This document shows, piece by piece, positions 47,405 through 60,000 of a DNA stretch of 64,000 bases. The translations under genes were made by a program, and so were the position numbers. The stretch's first letter is position 1. Every line of letters begins with the position of its first letter. The notes beneath the pieces are model-generated. The model was given only the letters and a program-made list of their open reading frames with translations. It made no database searches and was not told the origin of the DNA. This DNA is from Dallia pectoralis (lineage: Eukaryota; Chordata; Actinopteri; Esociformes; Umbridae). Location of the stretch: the NCBI GenBank assembly GCA_029465975.1, contig CM055755.1, positions 1,448,430 through 1,512,429 on the forward strand, written 5' to 3'.

Positions 47405-50400
47405 TCACAATGGCCGACTCGGTTGATCTCCTGACGTCAGAAGCCTTGGGGTTGCTACGTCCACGTAATCCTACAAGAAGATGGGGTCATTTCAGAGAAT
47501 AAATAAAATTCATAGAAATGCAGGAATAGACAATTTAGATACACCTCGTGAACAGGTACAGAAGTTTACAGACGGTTAAACTGCTGAGACCTTTCCTAGG
47601 AGGTTCTCTCCCTAAGGGTTTAACAGTCATAGAACCCCACTGGGTCAGAAAGGTGATTGAAATGTTTCTTACTGCATCATTTTCCATGATGTTCTCCAGG
47701 ATCCTCACAACGTCAGTGAACGATGGCCTGGAAGCATATGGTTCCACCCAACAGTCTTTCATGATCTGCAGTCTGATGGGAAGAGAGACGGCGAAACTAG
47801 ACGTTTTCCAGATCCTTTACTTGATGTTCTATATAAGTGCACCTGTAAGAACCTGGTCAAAGGTAGCGTAGAACATAGGGACTAGGGAATATTCTGCACT
47901 CACATCTCAGGTCGGCAGCCGTCCGGGTCTTTGTTCTTATACCCTGCACAGATGTAATAGACCACTGCCTCGGAGGTCCCCAGGTTGGAGTAAGGTAAGG
48001 TCCCTGTGAACCAACCACACATCCACTGTGTCACATGTCTTTATCTGGCTAACTGAACATTCACTAGACAAAGGCTGAGTATCCAAATTCAGAGCGAGAA
48101 TAATGTGAAATACATGTTTTTTGTGTGCATTTTAGGACACCTGGGAAACAAATTCGCCCAAATAACTTTTGTAAGCGTTTTTAAACACATGACAATACTT
48201 GAGACAATTTCCTTCAGGAATATCGTTCAGCAAAATGTTTTTCTATCCATAATGACCACAGAACTCACCAAACGTCTGCATTTCCCACAGCACGATGCCA
48301 TACGCCCACACATCACCCTTAAAGCTGTAATAGTTGTTTCTGAAGTACTCAGGGGGGTACCAGCGGAGGGGCACGCGCTCCTACACACACACACACACAC
48401 ACACACAAGTATGTTACCCCTTTGAAACTTACAGGCACCAATATTTTATTCAGCATCTGTTTATGTGTAGCCAAAGCCTGTGTGCTCTGTAGTCATGGGT
48501 GAAGCCGGCCACTAGGGGGCACCATTGAACCTGCACTCAGTTCAGGGCTGTAGGTCTTTTCAATCAGAGTGTTCGAGTGTTGGTTTTAACCAAAGGTTAT
48601 CTGAAATGTTTTCACGTATGAGTCACAGAAAGTGTATTCTTGATTTGAACGTCACATTGTACTGCTTCCCTCATGAAGAAATACTACAAATTATACTTTA
48701 CAAAAAATACACAACTGTTCTCTACTCAACGGATGGTTTTCAGTAAGGCCCATTCCCAGACATTTTCTGTGACTCAGTCTGGTAAAATAATTACTCTTCT
48801 GGCAAATAGACCCTTTTACCAATTTGCCAGAATGCATAAGGTTCCAAACCCATTTCCTGACAGATGCAGAGTTCTGTTGTCCCAATTAACACAGCTGATT
48901 TCTGTGTTCGTAACCCAGAATGTAGCCACACATTATCCAGCAGCACAGTCTGATACTGGAGGATGTGTGTGTTTCAGAATGTGCAGGCTCACCCAGGAAC
49001 TTGAATACTTTCATTTTGTTTTGCACTGACCACAGAATCTTCTATACATGCTGTGGGTCTAAAGCCGTCGTCAAATGTCACACCCTCATCTATTGTGAAA
49101 CCATGGTGAGGTTTAGAGGACTTATGATAATGCTGTGAATGTACAATCCTAAAGTTGTGGGCTGCTTGTTCTGCCGTGTGTGTGTGTGCGTGTGTGTGTG
49201 CGTGTGTGGGGGCGTGTGGGCGTGTGTGTGTGGGTGTGCAGGTGTGAGTGTGTGTGTGTGTGTGTGGGCAGGCGTGAGTGTGTGTGTGTGGGCGTGTGTG
49301 TGGGTGTGTGTGTGTGTGGACATGTGTGTGTGTGTGACTGACCCGCAGGTTTTTTCTTTGGCTGCTATAACGACTTCTCCTTCGGGTTAAGTCTCTGGCC
49401 AAACCAAACTCGGCCACTTTGACTTCCCAGGGAAACCTGCTCACCATGATGTTCCTAAGGGCCAGGTCACAGTGCACCACCTATAAGAACAGATCCTGAA
49501 TCAGTTAATGTTAGCCAAGCTGGAGGTAGCACTGTGTAAGAACAGATCCCACATCAGTAACTGTCACCTGAGTTACATGTACTGTATGACCATAAGAACA
49601 GATCCCACATCAGTAGCTGTCACCTGAGTTACATGTACTGTAAGACCATAAGAACAGATCCCACATCAGTAGCTGTCACCTGAGTTACATGTACTGTAAG
49701 ACCATAAGAACAGATCCCACATCAGTAGCTGTCACCTGAGTAACATGTACTGTATGACCATAAGAACAGATCCCACATCAGTAGCTGTCACCTGAGTTAC
49801 ATGTACTGTAAGACCATAAGAACAGATCCCACATCAGTAGCTGTCACCTGAGTAACATGTACTGTATGATCATTAGAACAGATCCCACATCAGTAACTGT
49901 CACCTGAGACCATTCCCACATCAGTAGCTGTCACCTGACCATAAGAACAGATCCCACATCAGTAACTGTCACCTGAGTTACATGTACTGTATGATCATTA
50001 GAACAGATCCCACATCAGTAGCTGTCACCTGAGTTACATCAGTAACAGTAGCTCACCTGAGTTACATGTACTGTATGACCATAAGAACAGATCCCACATC
50101 AGTAGCTGTCACCTGAGTTACATGTACTGTATGATCATTAGAACAGATCCCACATCAGTAGCTGTCACCTGAGTTACATGTCCTGTATGATCATTAGAAC
50201 AGATCCCACATCAGTAGCTGTCACCTGAGTTACATGAACTGAGGTATATACTCAGGTGTTCCATGGCCAATGGGATGTGATAGAAAACCGGGTACCATTT
50301 TGGATCTCAGGTGTTCCATGGCCAATGCGATGTGATAGGAGGCGATGGTGAGTAGGCTCTGCAACTCAGGGTCAGGGGTCAGCTTGTCTTTGTTGGTCTG

Positions 50401-53400
50401 TAGGAAGCTGCGCAGGGTTCCAAAGCTCACATACTCCATTATCAACACATAGGGTTCTGCGATGACACACACATCACACATCAAAGAACACAGACGGTCA
50501 CTATGTACAGAGATGTACAGAGATCTAACTTCACAGCAATAATACATATCTATAAACGGTTGTTTTTTGTAATGCTTTGTGAAGATAATACGTTTTTAGT
50601 TTTAGATGACGGGGGTTTTCACTGCTTACCGTCCGTGCTGTTCCAGTCCAACAGCTGGAGGACATTCTTATGGTGCACCAACTTCCTCATGATGGAAACC
50701 TCCATCTCCACACGCTTAGAACTTACACCTAGGAGAATACGAGTAGAAGGTTTTAGGAGTCACACCTGAGAGAATAGAGTTCAAATCACAGACCAGGTAG
50801 GAGATCAAATCACAGACCAGGTAAGAGTTCAAATCACAGACCAGGTAAGAGTTTAAATCACAGACCAGGTAAGAGTTCAAATCACAGACCAGGTAAGAGT
50901 TCAAATCACAGACAGGTAAGAGTTCAAATCACAGACCAGGTAAGAGTTCAAATCACAGACCAGGTAAGAGTTCAAATCACAGACCAGGTAAGAGTTCAAA
51001 TCACAGACCAGGTAAGAGTTTAAATCACAGACCAGGTAAGAGTTCAAATCACAGACCAGGTAAGAGTTCAAATCACAGACAGGTAAGAGTTCAAATCACA
51101 GACCAGGTAAGAGTTCAAATCACAGACCAGCTAAGAGTTCAATTCACAGACCAGCTAAGAGTTCAAATCACAGACCAGGTAAGTTTCAGTTCTAATTAAT
51201 TAGCGGTGTTCTGAGTTCTTAATGTTTTTACAAAACTAAAATGAGGGAGATGTCTAAACCATGCGACCAGCTGGTTTGTTAATAGTCTGTGCTGGTCTCA
51301 CAACCAACCATAATAAAGCAAAAACTAACTTGGTTAAATCACTGCAAATGTTTTAATTATTCGATGGTTTAGTCTAAATAATTATGTTTGTTCAGGCAGG
51401 TCTTTCACCTTTACCTTTACTTAGTGAACTAGTTTAAACAAACAGCCCATCTTTTGTTCAACGTTTAGAGGTATCCTTAACACAGTGGACTAGTCCGTCG
51501 TACCCTCTTTGGTGATCTTGCAGGTGAACATGGCGTGTCCCTTGCAGGTTCCTCGTGTCATCTTGGCCTTGTAGAAGATGCCTTCTTTCCCCGCTTTAAT
51601 GAGCTGCAGCAAACTCAGATCTGACCTGGTGAACCGGGTTCCCTGTGGAGAGAAAGACGAGTGGTGCACTGCTCACAGACATCTGTAAACAGATGTAAAC
51701 AGGGTTTATTAACAGGAAACCGTTTACTCATTAAAAATCTGATTAAAGACGGGGTCAGTAGGCTGTAGCCACGGTTCTGTGGTGATTAAAGACGGGGTCA
51801 TAGGTCAGTAGGCTGTAGCCCCGGTTCAGTGGTGATTAAAGACGGGTCATAGGTCAGTAGGCTGTATCCCCGGTTCACACAGACACACACACACAATATA
51901 CACACCTCCAAGCTATGTTCACGGTTAATGAGCTGCTCTAAGACGTGTGTGTGTGTGTTGCTTATATATTTGCATACCTGATGCTGAGGTCTCCACGGTA
52001 ACCGGGGGGCGGCCGCACCTGGTCTGGGCTCCGGCTGTGGTGCCTGGTTCTCCCGTCTCTTCCCGTCTCCCTGCCCCTCGTGTTTGTCCGGTTGTGGGAA
52101 TGCAGGAGAGAGAAGTGGGGAGTCTGGGACCACATTACCCAAAGGCCTTCCTCCCTGCATGTCCCGAATGGTCTGCATTAAAGAACGATACCTGACAACG
52201 ACAGAGAACATATCTACGAAGGCAACATAATAGACATATCTACAAAGGCAACATAATAGACATATCTACAAAGGCAACATAAGAGACATATCTACAAAGG
52301 CAACATAATAGACATATCTACAAAGGCAACATAAGAGACATATCTACGAAGGCAACATAAGAGACATATCTACGAAGGCAACATAAGAGACATATCTACG
52401 AAGGCAACAGTCTCTACTGTGATAAGACAACAATAATATTTAGTAAAACTTCCTCAAGTCTTCTTTGCAACTGTATGAATCATCCTGTCTGAGTGACATG
52501 CCGAAAAAGGGAAGTACGAAAACGACTGGAAAGGAAATTTGCAATAATGATCACATTTGGCTGTATTGGAAGTGTTATAACCGGAAAAATATTAAATGTA
52601 AAGGGGGAAGCACTCCTCTAATTGTGCCTAAAAACAACAACATCCAAGGAACCCACTGCTGAGGTTCAGACTGGGTGTACGACGTACAAGAAGGTTGGGA
52701 AAACTGCTGATCTAAAAATAGCTTCATCGAAAATGCACAGTTATTAGGTCTGAACAGACTCATGTGAAATCAAACAGGAGAGAAGCCAGTCAGTTGAGTT
52801 TGTGGCAAATCCTTTTAGTGTTTATATTTTTCTGTCTTTTACTGCATATAATAATTCACTCAGAAAGTTTTCGTCTGCATTGCTTTGCCTTCTGTGACTT
52901 TCAGTGAAATAAAAACAGTGTAAAAATATTGTCTCGATCTCGTAAACCCAACATCATGTATCTTGTACATCGTCACACCCCGTATGTTTAGAAATGATAT
53001 TTATCTGTTATTGTTTTACAGTGTTAGCTCTTAGCAATAACTGCCAAGCTTACAATTTCAGAAATCATTAATACAAATATATTTTCCATCAAATGTTCTA
53101 AAACTGTAAAACAATTCCATATGTAAACTTAACAGAAATCACCAAATAATGGACCAAGAGTTTAAAAAGGCTTCTTACGGTTGTCATATCCACTTTTTAT
53201 AACACACTTTATTTTCCTCTAATGCAAATTCATGATGATTCATATTTCCCATTGCAGCAGAAATATTTTCCCAATTGAACTCATACACAGCTGTCCCAGG
53301 CCCACATCGTACCACCCAGTCACACCTGGCAGGCCCAAGCAAGATGGCGTTCAACCTGAGCCAGACCGCTTCACAGAAACCCAAAGAGCGGTCTTACTTC

Positions 53401-53629
53401 TTAAACCACACGGTTCCCAGCACCAGGATGGCGAAGAAGGCGAACAGACACGCCCCGATGAGGAGGTAGTGACACAGGTTGGGCATTTTCAGTGGTGGGT
53501 CCACTTCACCTGTTTAGGACCCACAGGTATGTTAAAACGCGGCATGCAGAGAGAGATACTCAATGTGATGTGCTCAATTCCATTGCTTCTCCCAAATGAC
53601 TTACTTGAGGTGTTGGCAGATTGGTTCAT
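47405..53629 (-). CDS. Single-pass membrane tyrosine-kinase-like protein, STYK1-like
   Basis: Eleven minus-strand exons: 53629-53605, 53509-53398, 52191-51978, 51642-51504, 50728-50630, 50456-50296, 49480-49343, 48380-48269, 48003-47904, 47772-47673 and 47470-47405. All phases close; the protein is 421 aa (human STYK1 422). The order is a short outside segment with NQS and NTS sites, one TM helix (residues about 20-42, YLLIGACLFAFFAILVLGTV), a Pro/Gln-rich linker and a kinase domain from about 118. Kinase landmarks are the loop LIKAGKEGIFYKA (irregular), Lys159 in FTCKITKE, a C-helix Glu in VEMEVSIM and hinge MEYVSFGTL. The catalytic loop is HCDLALRN (HRD changed to HCD, Asp255 kept) and the DFG position is EFG (Glu274). 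WYPPE, GDVWAYGIVLWE and KDCWVEPYASRPSF follow. The tail holds DYVDV. Activity is doubtful. Assignment to STYK1 rests on size and layout; another receptor-kinase relative is possible. Confidence 0.85.
49150..49340. repeat. GT-rich microsatellite beside kinase-like exon 7
   Basis: TGTGTG runs broken by GGGCG and GCAGGCGTGAG steps, starting three bases from the exon-7 donor. Confidence 0.93.
49515..50240. repeat. 56-bp minisatellite in the kinase-like gene
   Basis: About 12 units contain AGAACAGATCCCACATCAGT AGCTGTCACCTGAGTTACAT-type sequence and GTACTGTATGACCATA. Two deleted units lie near 49905-49940 and 50025-50055. The array fills the intron between exons 6 and 7. Confidence 0.95.
50250..50340 (-). 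repeat. Duplication of kinase-like exon-6 end
   Basis: CAGGTGTTCCATGGCCAATG with GATGTGATAG occurs twice, 54 bases apart. The right copy is coding (HIALAMEHL); the left lies in the intron beyond the donor. Confidence 0.9.
50776..51182. repeat. 24-bp minisatellite in the kinase-like gene
   Basis: About 17 units of AGAGTTCAAATCACAGACCA GGTA; some lack two bases (CAGACAGG) or read CAGCTAAG. Confidence 0.96.
51735..51875. repeat. About 50-bp repeat, three copies, kinase-like intron 3
   Basis: Three units contain GATTAAAGACGGGGTCA, GTCAGTAGGCTGTAGCC and CGGTTC, with small insertions or deletions. Confidence 0.88.
52210..52410. repeat. 26-bp minisatellite in kinase-like intron 2
   Basis: About eight units of ACATATCTACAAAGGCAACA TAATAG or TAAGAG, starting close to the exon-3 acceptor. 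Confidence 0.95.
52411..53390. other. Kinase-like intron 2, remainder
   Basis: No repeat array or gene was recognised in this roughly 1 kb of AT-rich intron. Confidence 0.5.
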
Positions 53630-55284
53630 GTCTTCATGTTGACCGCATGTCCATGACAAATCAGACAGTCTCACGAAGATCGGTTCTCTTTAACAATCCG
53701 TCCACATGTTTACCAGGGTGAAACCCGAGGGGTTGACTGTGTGCCTGAGAGGACGCCTTGGGCACCGGCTGTTTCACTTCAGATGAGGCTGTTACAGGAA
53801 AGTGCAGCTCGACTTCACTCCGAGACCTCGAGAGAAAGACCACTTGGAAGGACAAGTTGAGAGGAAACAATGAGCGCACAATGCCGCAGTCAGTAGGAGG
53901 GGTTTGTTTAGTGTCTGTGCTGAGGGGAAATGCACATAGAGCGTACATGGTTTACAAACCCCCCCAGAAACATGACTGAGGCACCTACAGAAGTCAAACA
54001 AATGAGAACCTCCTCACAGATAGCAGTTGGCTGGGTGACTTCCTAGGAGTTCCAGCATTAGACCACAGGGCTGTTGATGTCTCTGCTATTGGATAAAACC
54101 AGTCACCATGGTAATAACACCTTCGATCAGACTCATATGTGCTAATAATGTTGGCCTCTGCTTCCGAGAGACTCGCTGGAAAATCCCTGCTAGCGATACT
54201 TCCCTGTCCCAGCCGATGTTTGCCAAAATGCTCATCTCTTTGTGCTTCCGAGGTGCAGCAAATTCGTCGGTCAGCGACAGGATGAATTAAAACACAGTGA
54301 AACTCTGCAGGCAAATGGAAGAACCAACCCATTGACAAATAAACTTGATTGCATCAGTCTTTTTTAATTCTGGATTTCTATTACAGATCAACGGAGTTGC
54401 CACACCGTATACACAACTACAGTAGTTGTATTCTTCTTTACGGTTCATATTCAAATACATCCGGCTTGTTAATTTATTTACAACAAAACAGTATGTACAT
54501 TTTCAAGGTCAGTGCAATGTCATTTGGATTCATGAAAAGTACACTTTTCAATACAACAAAAAACAGTAATGAAGTTACGATCTTGAATACATTTGACCAG
54601 AACCATAAGTCTAAAACAGAGACATTTCAGTAGCAGACTGCACTAGGATCAGCCAGTGATGAATGACTAATTAGTTAATAAATTAGCCATGCTTTTTACA
54701 TAATTAATATCACAAATGTTTTAAAAACAACGAGGATTAGGCCTGGCCTGCAACTCTTACAGAACGTCAAAGACGGAAAAATATGTGAAAGCGTTTTAGA
54801 AACGTTCAGTCTGGCTTCCAGGCTGTCCTCCAACTGGCTCAAACCTGGTCAGAACCACGGAAGACTTGGAAAGAAATCTGCTGAAACAGATTTTTTTTGA
54901 TCAGTGCACACTATACAGGAAATAGGGTGCCATTTAGGGGCCCGTCTTCACTTCCTGTCTCGTTTAAAATAGCTTGAGCGGTGGTCTATCTAGGACAATT
55001 GCACAGGCGTGTTTGTAGCATGGGTGTCTTAAAAATCCGCGATGCAAACAGCCTCTGACTCGTGCAACAGTAGCACGTAGACAGAATCTTTGATTTGGCA
55101 CCAACACTCAGCCCAGGAGGAAGCAATGCATCGTGGGCCACAATTGGTTCCCGGTCAGCGTTTTTGTATTAAAAAACACAAGAACGTTCCGTTATGCAAA
55201 TTGCAGTACAATAACAAAAATGTTCTAACAACGAAAATAAAGGTTTCCGTTCACCCGCAGACGTGTTCTTCAGTAGAACCACAA

Positions 55285-55568
55285 AGACCATCAAAACACC
55301 CACCTTGTTAAATAAAGACCACCAAAACACCCACCTCGTTAAATAAAGACCATCAAAACACCCACCTCGTTAAATAAAGACCACCAAAACACCCACCTCG
55401 TTAAATAAAGACCATCAAAACACCCACCTCGTTAAATAAAGACCATCAAAACACCCACCTCGTTAAATAAAGACCATCAAAACACCCACCTCGTTAAATA
55501 AAGACCACCAAAACACCCACCTCATTAAATAAAGACCACCAAAACACCCACCTCGTTAAATAAAACAG
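55285..55568. repeat. 31-bp minisatellite
   Basis: About nine units of AAAACACCCACCTCGTTAAA TAAAGACCATC (or ACC). On the plus strand each unit contains AATAAA. Confidence 0.96.
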
Positions 55569-55717
55569 CTTGTACTGCCAGGGGATTAGCGGCCTCAAAT
55601 CACATCACATTCTTTAGAATTATTCTGAAAGCTGGACAACTTTACTGTTAGAGGACCTTTAGAAGACTGGTTCCCTCAGAACTAGAACCACCAGTAATGA
55701 GAACCATTTAACATTAC

Positions 55718-55838
55718 CATAACCATAACACCACTATAACGCGCCATAACAGCGCTATAAGGTGCCATAACACCACTATAACGCGTCATAACAGCGCTAT
55801 AAGGTGCCATAACACCACTATAACGCGCCATAACAGCA
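55718..55838. repeat. 42-bp repeat, three copies
   Basis: Units contain CCATAACACCACTATAACGC and CATAACAGCGCTATAAGGTG. Confidence 0.92.
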
Positions 55839-57002
55839 TATCTAAAGTGACTGGTGGGGAAATTACCAACCTGACATGGCATTTGAAGTCGTAGTTATGA
55901 CAGCGTTGTGAAAACCATACTGGCAGTCCTAGTAGCACCCTATTACTTTACTTGGTGCACTAGTTTTAACAAGCGCCTATGGGGCTGTAGTGCACAATGT
56001 AGGGGATAGGGTGCTAATTTGGATCCAATGTACCGTATCACCAGGCAGACTCCCTAAATAATATGCTTTGGAAACTAACAGTAGTGATGACACCCACCCC
56101 AAAAATGAACCAAATGTGCAATAAAAAAACAGTTGCAATGATAAAAATAAATCTCTATAAAATAAGTATTTGCCAAAAATAATAAATAAAATTATTTATG
56201 TATGTACATATACTTTAAACGTCTCTTTGAATCATATTCAATGGTTCCTGCACCTCACCCAGATTTAAAATCATGTTTGTTAGTGTTGGCGACTTTAGAG
56301 ATTACACGTCTCCTGATTACACGTTTATGTTTCTGGTTCTGGCAGTTGCTTGTAAAGAAGCCAAATTAAAGAAAAACACCCAGATTGCATGGATCCTTCA
56401 TCATCACCATCATCGTCATAGTAACTGGTGAAAAGAAAAAGAAAAACTTAACCAATGAAACGCTAGTGAGGTAGGTAGCACTGCGAGTAGCATTTGTGAT
56501 TCTGCTACCAAAGACAAAACTCAAAACCTTTGGAGTGTGTCTCTCAAAATCACAACCCAGTACTGTCCAGAGTCGTGCTACTGTCCGTTGAGTGAGACAC
56601 TACAAAGCTGCGTAGAAATATTCTGACGGCAGCTGGTGAGGAAAGTGCACAACTGGTAAAATCAGCTGACGATCGAACAAACACAGATGTGTCGGTTTCA
56701 GTAGGTTCAGCGAGGACCCCAGAGTGCACCCAGTTTAGTGCTTCAAATGAGGCTTGAATACTGTTCTTGTGGCAGTAGCTCGTCTCTGCCAGACGACCCC
56801 GTTCTGTGCTGCCCGGTGACCCCTGGTGGTTTTGGTCGTCCACCAAGCTGCCTGACTGGATCCGTGTGTCCGGAGATAACGACATGGGAGATGGGTGGAC
56901 CCTATTCCCTATGTAGTGCACTACTTCATACCAGAGCACCATGTCTGTTTCCAACACTAGGGGGCCCTGGCCAAAGGTAGTGAACTACGTAGTGAATATG
57001 GA

Positions 57003-60000
57003 TCACTGGAGGACGCAGTACTTCTTGTAGTCGGACTCAAAGTCCTCGTCCATGCTGGTGGTGTCGGTCATCTTCTGGCCGTCTGTCTTTGGAAGGAACT
57101 TGGAATAGTCCACTCCCTGTTGCTCATAGAACAGGATGTAGGCGGAGTCTGTGTCTATCTCCTCTGAATACACCTCCTGTTCAGGGACGAGGAGAAACAC
57201 GCACTTGAGAAAACACACTGTGTGCGGTAGTGACCTGTGTGCGGTAGTGACCTGTGTGCGGTAGTGACCTGTGTGCGGTAGTGACCTGTGTGCGGTAGTG
57301 ACCTGTGTGCGGTAGTGACCTGTGTGCGGTAGTGACCTGTGTGCGGTAGTGACCTGTGTGCGGTGATGACATGTGTGCGGTAGTGACCTGTGTGCGGTAG
57401 TGACCTGTGTGCGGTGATGACATGTGTGCGATGATGACATGTGTGCGGTGATGACATGTGACTCTTACCTTACAACTGCTGTCATTGTAACAGTACCACT
57501 TGTCGTTGGGGTTTTTGGCATATGTCACATAATGACCTCCTCCCATTATACCGGAATGGCACTGAAAAGAAACAGAGACTGTGTTAACAGAGGGGCCACA
57601 TTATGGGACTGTGTTAACAGAGGGGCCACATTATGGGACTGTGTTAACAGAGGGGCCACATTATGGGACTGTGTTAACAGAGGGGCCACATTATGGGACT
57701 GTGTTAACAGAGGGGCCACATTATGGGACTGTGTTAACAGAGGGGCCACATTATGGGACTGTGTTAACAGAGGGGCCACATTATGAGACTGTGTTAACAG
57801 AGGGGCCACATTATGGGACTGTGTTAACAGTGAGGCCACATTATGGGACTGTGTTAACAGAGGGGCCACATTATGGGACTGTGTTAACAGAGGGGCCACA
57901 TTATGGGACTGTGTTAACAGAGAGGCCACATTATGGGACTGTGTTAACAGAGGGGCCACATTATGGGACTGTGTTAACAGAGGGGCCACATTATGAGACT
58001 GTGTTAACAGAGGGGCCACATTATAGGACTGTGTTAACAGAGAGGCCACATTATGGGACTGTGTTAACAGGGGGGCCACATTATGGGACTGTGTTAACAG
58101 AGGGGCCACATTATGGGACTGTGTTAACAGAGGGGCCACATTATGGGACTGTGTTTACAGCGAGGCCACATTATGGGACTGTGTTAACACAGGGGCCACA
58201 TCATGAGACTGTGTTAACAGAGAGGCCACATTATGGGACTGTGTTAACAGAGGGGCCACATTATGAGACTGTGTTTACAGCGAGGCCACATTATGGGACT
58301 GTGTTAACAGAGGGGCCACATTATGGGACTGTGTTAACAGAGGGGCCACATTATGGGACTGTGTTAACAGAGGGGCCACATTATGGGACTGTGTTAACAG
58401 ACATTACTGGGACTGTGTTAACAGAGGGGCCACATTATGGGACTGTGTTAACAGAGGGGCCACATTATGGGACTGTGTTTACAGCGAGGCCACATTATGG
58501 GACTGTGTTAACACAGGGGCCACATCATGAGACTGTGTTAACAGAGAGGCCACATTATGGGACTGTGTTAACAGAGGGGCCACATTATGAGACTGTGTTT
58601 ACAGCGAGGCCACATTATGGGACTGTGTTAACAGAGGGGCCACATTATGGGACTGTGTTAACAGAGGGGCCACATTATGGGACTGTGTTAACAGAGGGGC
58701 CACATTATGGGACTGTGTTTACAGCGAGGCCACATTATGGGACTGTGTTAACACAGGGGCCACATCATGGGACTGTGTTAACAGGGGGGCCACATTATGG
58801 GACTGTGTTAACAGAGGGGCCACATTATGGGACTGTGTTAACAGAGGGGCCACATTATGGGACTGTGTTTACAGCGAGGCCACATTATGGGACTGTGTTA
58901 ACACAGGGGCCACATCATGAGACTGTGTTAACAGAGAGGCCACATTATGGGACTGTGTTAACAGAGGGGCCACATTATGAGACTGTGTTAACAGAGGGGC
59001 CACATTATGAGACTGTGTTTACAGCGAGGCCACATTATGGGACTGTGTTAACAGAGAGGCCACATTATGGGACTGTGTTAACAGAGGGGCCACATTATGG
59101 GACTGTGTTAACAGAGGGGCCACATTATGGGACTGTGTTTACAGCGAGGCCACATTATGGGACTGTGTTAACACAGGGGCCACATCATGAGACTGTGTTA
59201 ACAGAGAGGCCACATTATGGGACTGTGTTAACAGAGGGGCCACATTATGAGACTGTGTTAACAAAGGGGCCACATTATGAGACTGTGTTTACAGCGAGGC
59301 CACATTATGGGACTGTGTTAACAGAGGGGCCACATTGTGGGACTGTGTTAACAGAGAGGCCACATTATGGGACTGTGTTAACAGAGGGGCCACATTATGG
59401 GACTGTGTTAACAGAGGGGCCACATTATGGGACTGTGTTAACAGAGGGGCCACATTATGAGACTGTGTTAACAGAGGGGCCACATTATGGGACTGTGTTA
59501 ACAGTGAGGCCACATTATGGGACTGTGTTAACAGAGGGGCCACATTATGGGACTGTGTTAACAGAGGGGCCACATTATGGGACTGTGTTAACAGAGAGGC
59601 CACATTATGGGACTGTGTTAACAGAGGGGCCACATTATGGCACTGTGTTAACAGAGGGGCCACATTATGGGACTGTGTTAACAGAGGGGCCACATTATGG
59701 GACTGTGTTAACAGAGAGGCCACATTATGGGACTGTGTTTACAGCGAGGCCACATTATGGGACTGTGTTAACCCACCTCAGGGTTGTGAGGAGGCAAGGT
59801 AGTGAGGTCAGGAGGTTTTTGTATGACTTACTGAAATTGCATATAAGTTGTAGATATTCTCCTGGCTGTTGTCGCCATGGTTCAGATTGGTGCCGGCAGT
59901 CTCTGGGTTGGTGACAGGTTCCAAGCCTGCCTCTGCATTCAGCAGACCGTTGCTATGACCGTTGCTATGACCGTTGCTATGACCGTTGCTATGGCCGTCG

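Larger units (their letters stand above)
53635..57000. other. Spacer between kinase-like gene and USP32
   Basis: This is non-coding apart from two short arrays listed separately. Open frames of about 95-135 codons at 53.7-54.3 kb and 56.6-57.0 kb lack splice sites or recognised motifs. The right part is probably USP32 3' UTR. Confidence 0.5.

Noticed and set aside
53661..54338. Minus-strand frames of 95 and 114 codons between kinase-like gene and USP32
   Set aside because: Both lack recognised motifs and a clear exon context; the kinase-like gene already has a good start at 53629.
57575..59772. CRISPR-like array
   Set aside because: The units are contiguous with no unique spacers, and this is eukaryotic nuclear DNA.
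57581..59914. Open frame of 777 codons with TEGPHYGTVL repeats
   Set aside because: It is a product of a 30-bp intronic array; the opposite strand is equally open, and it lies inside a USP32 intron.
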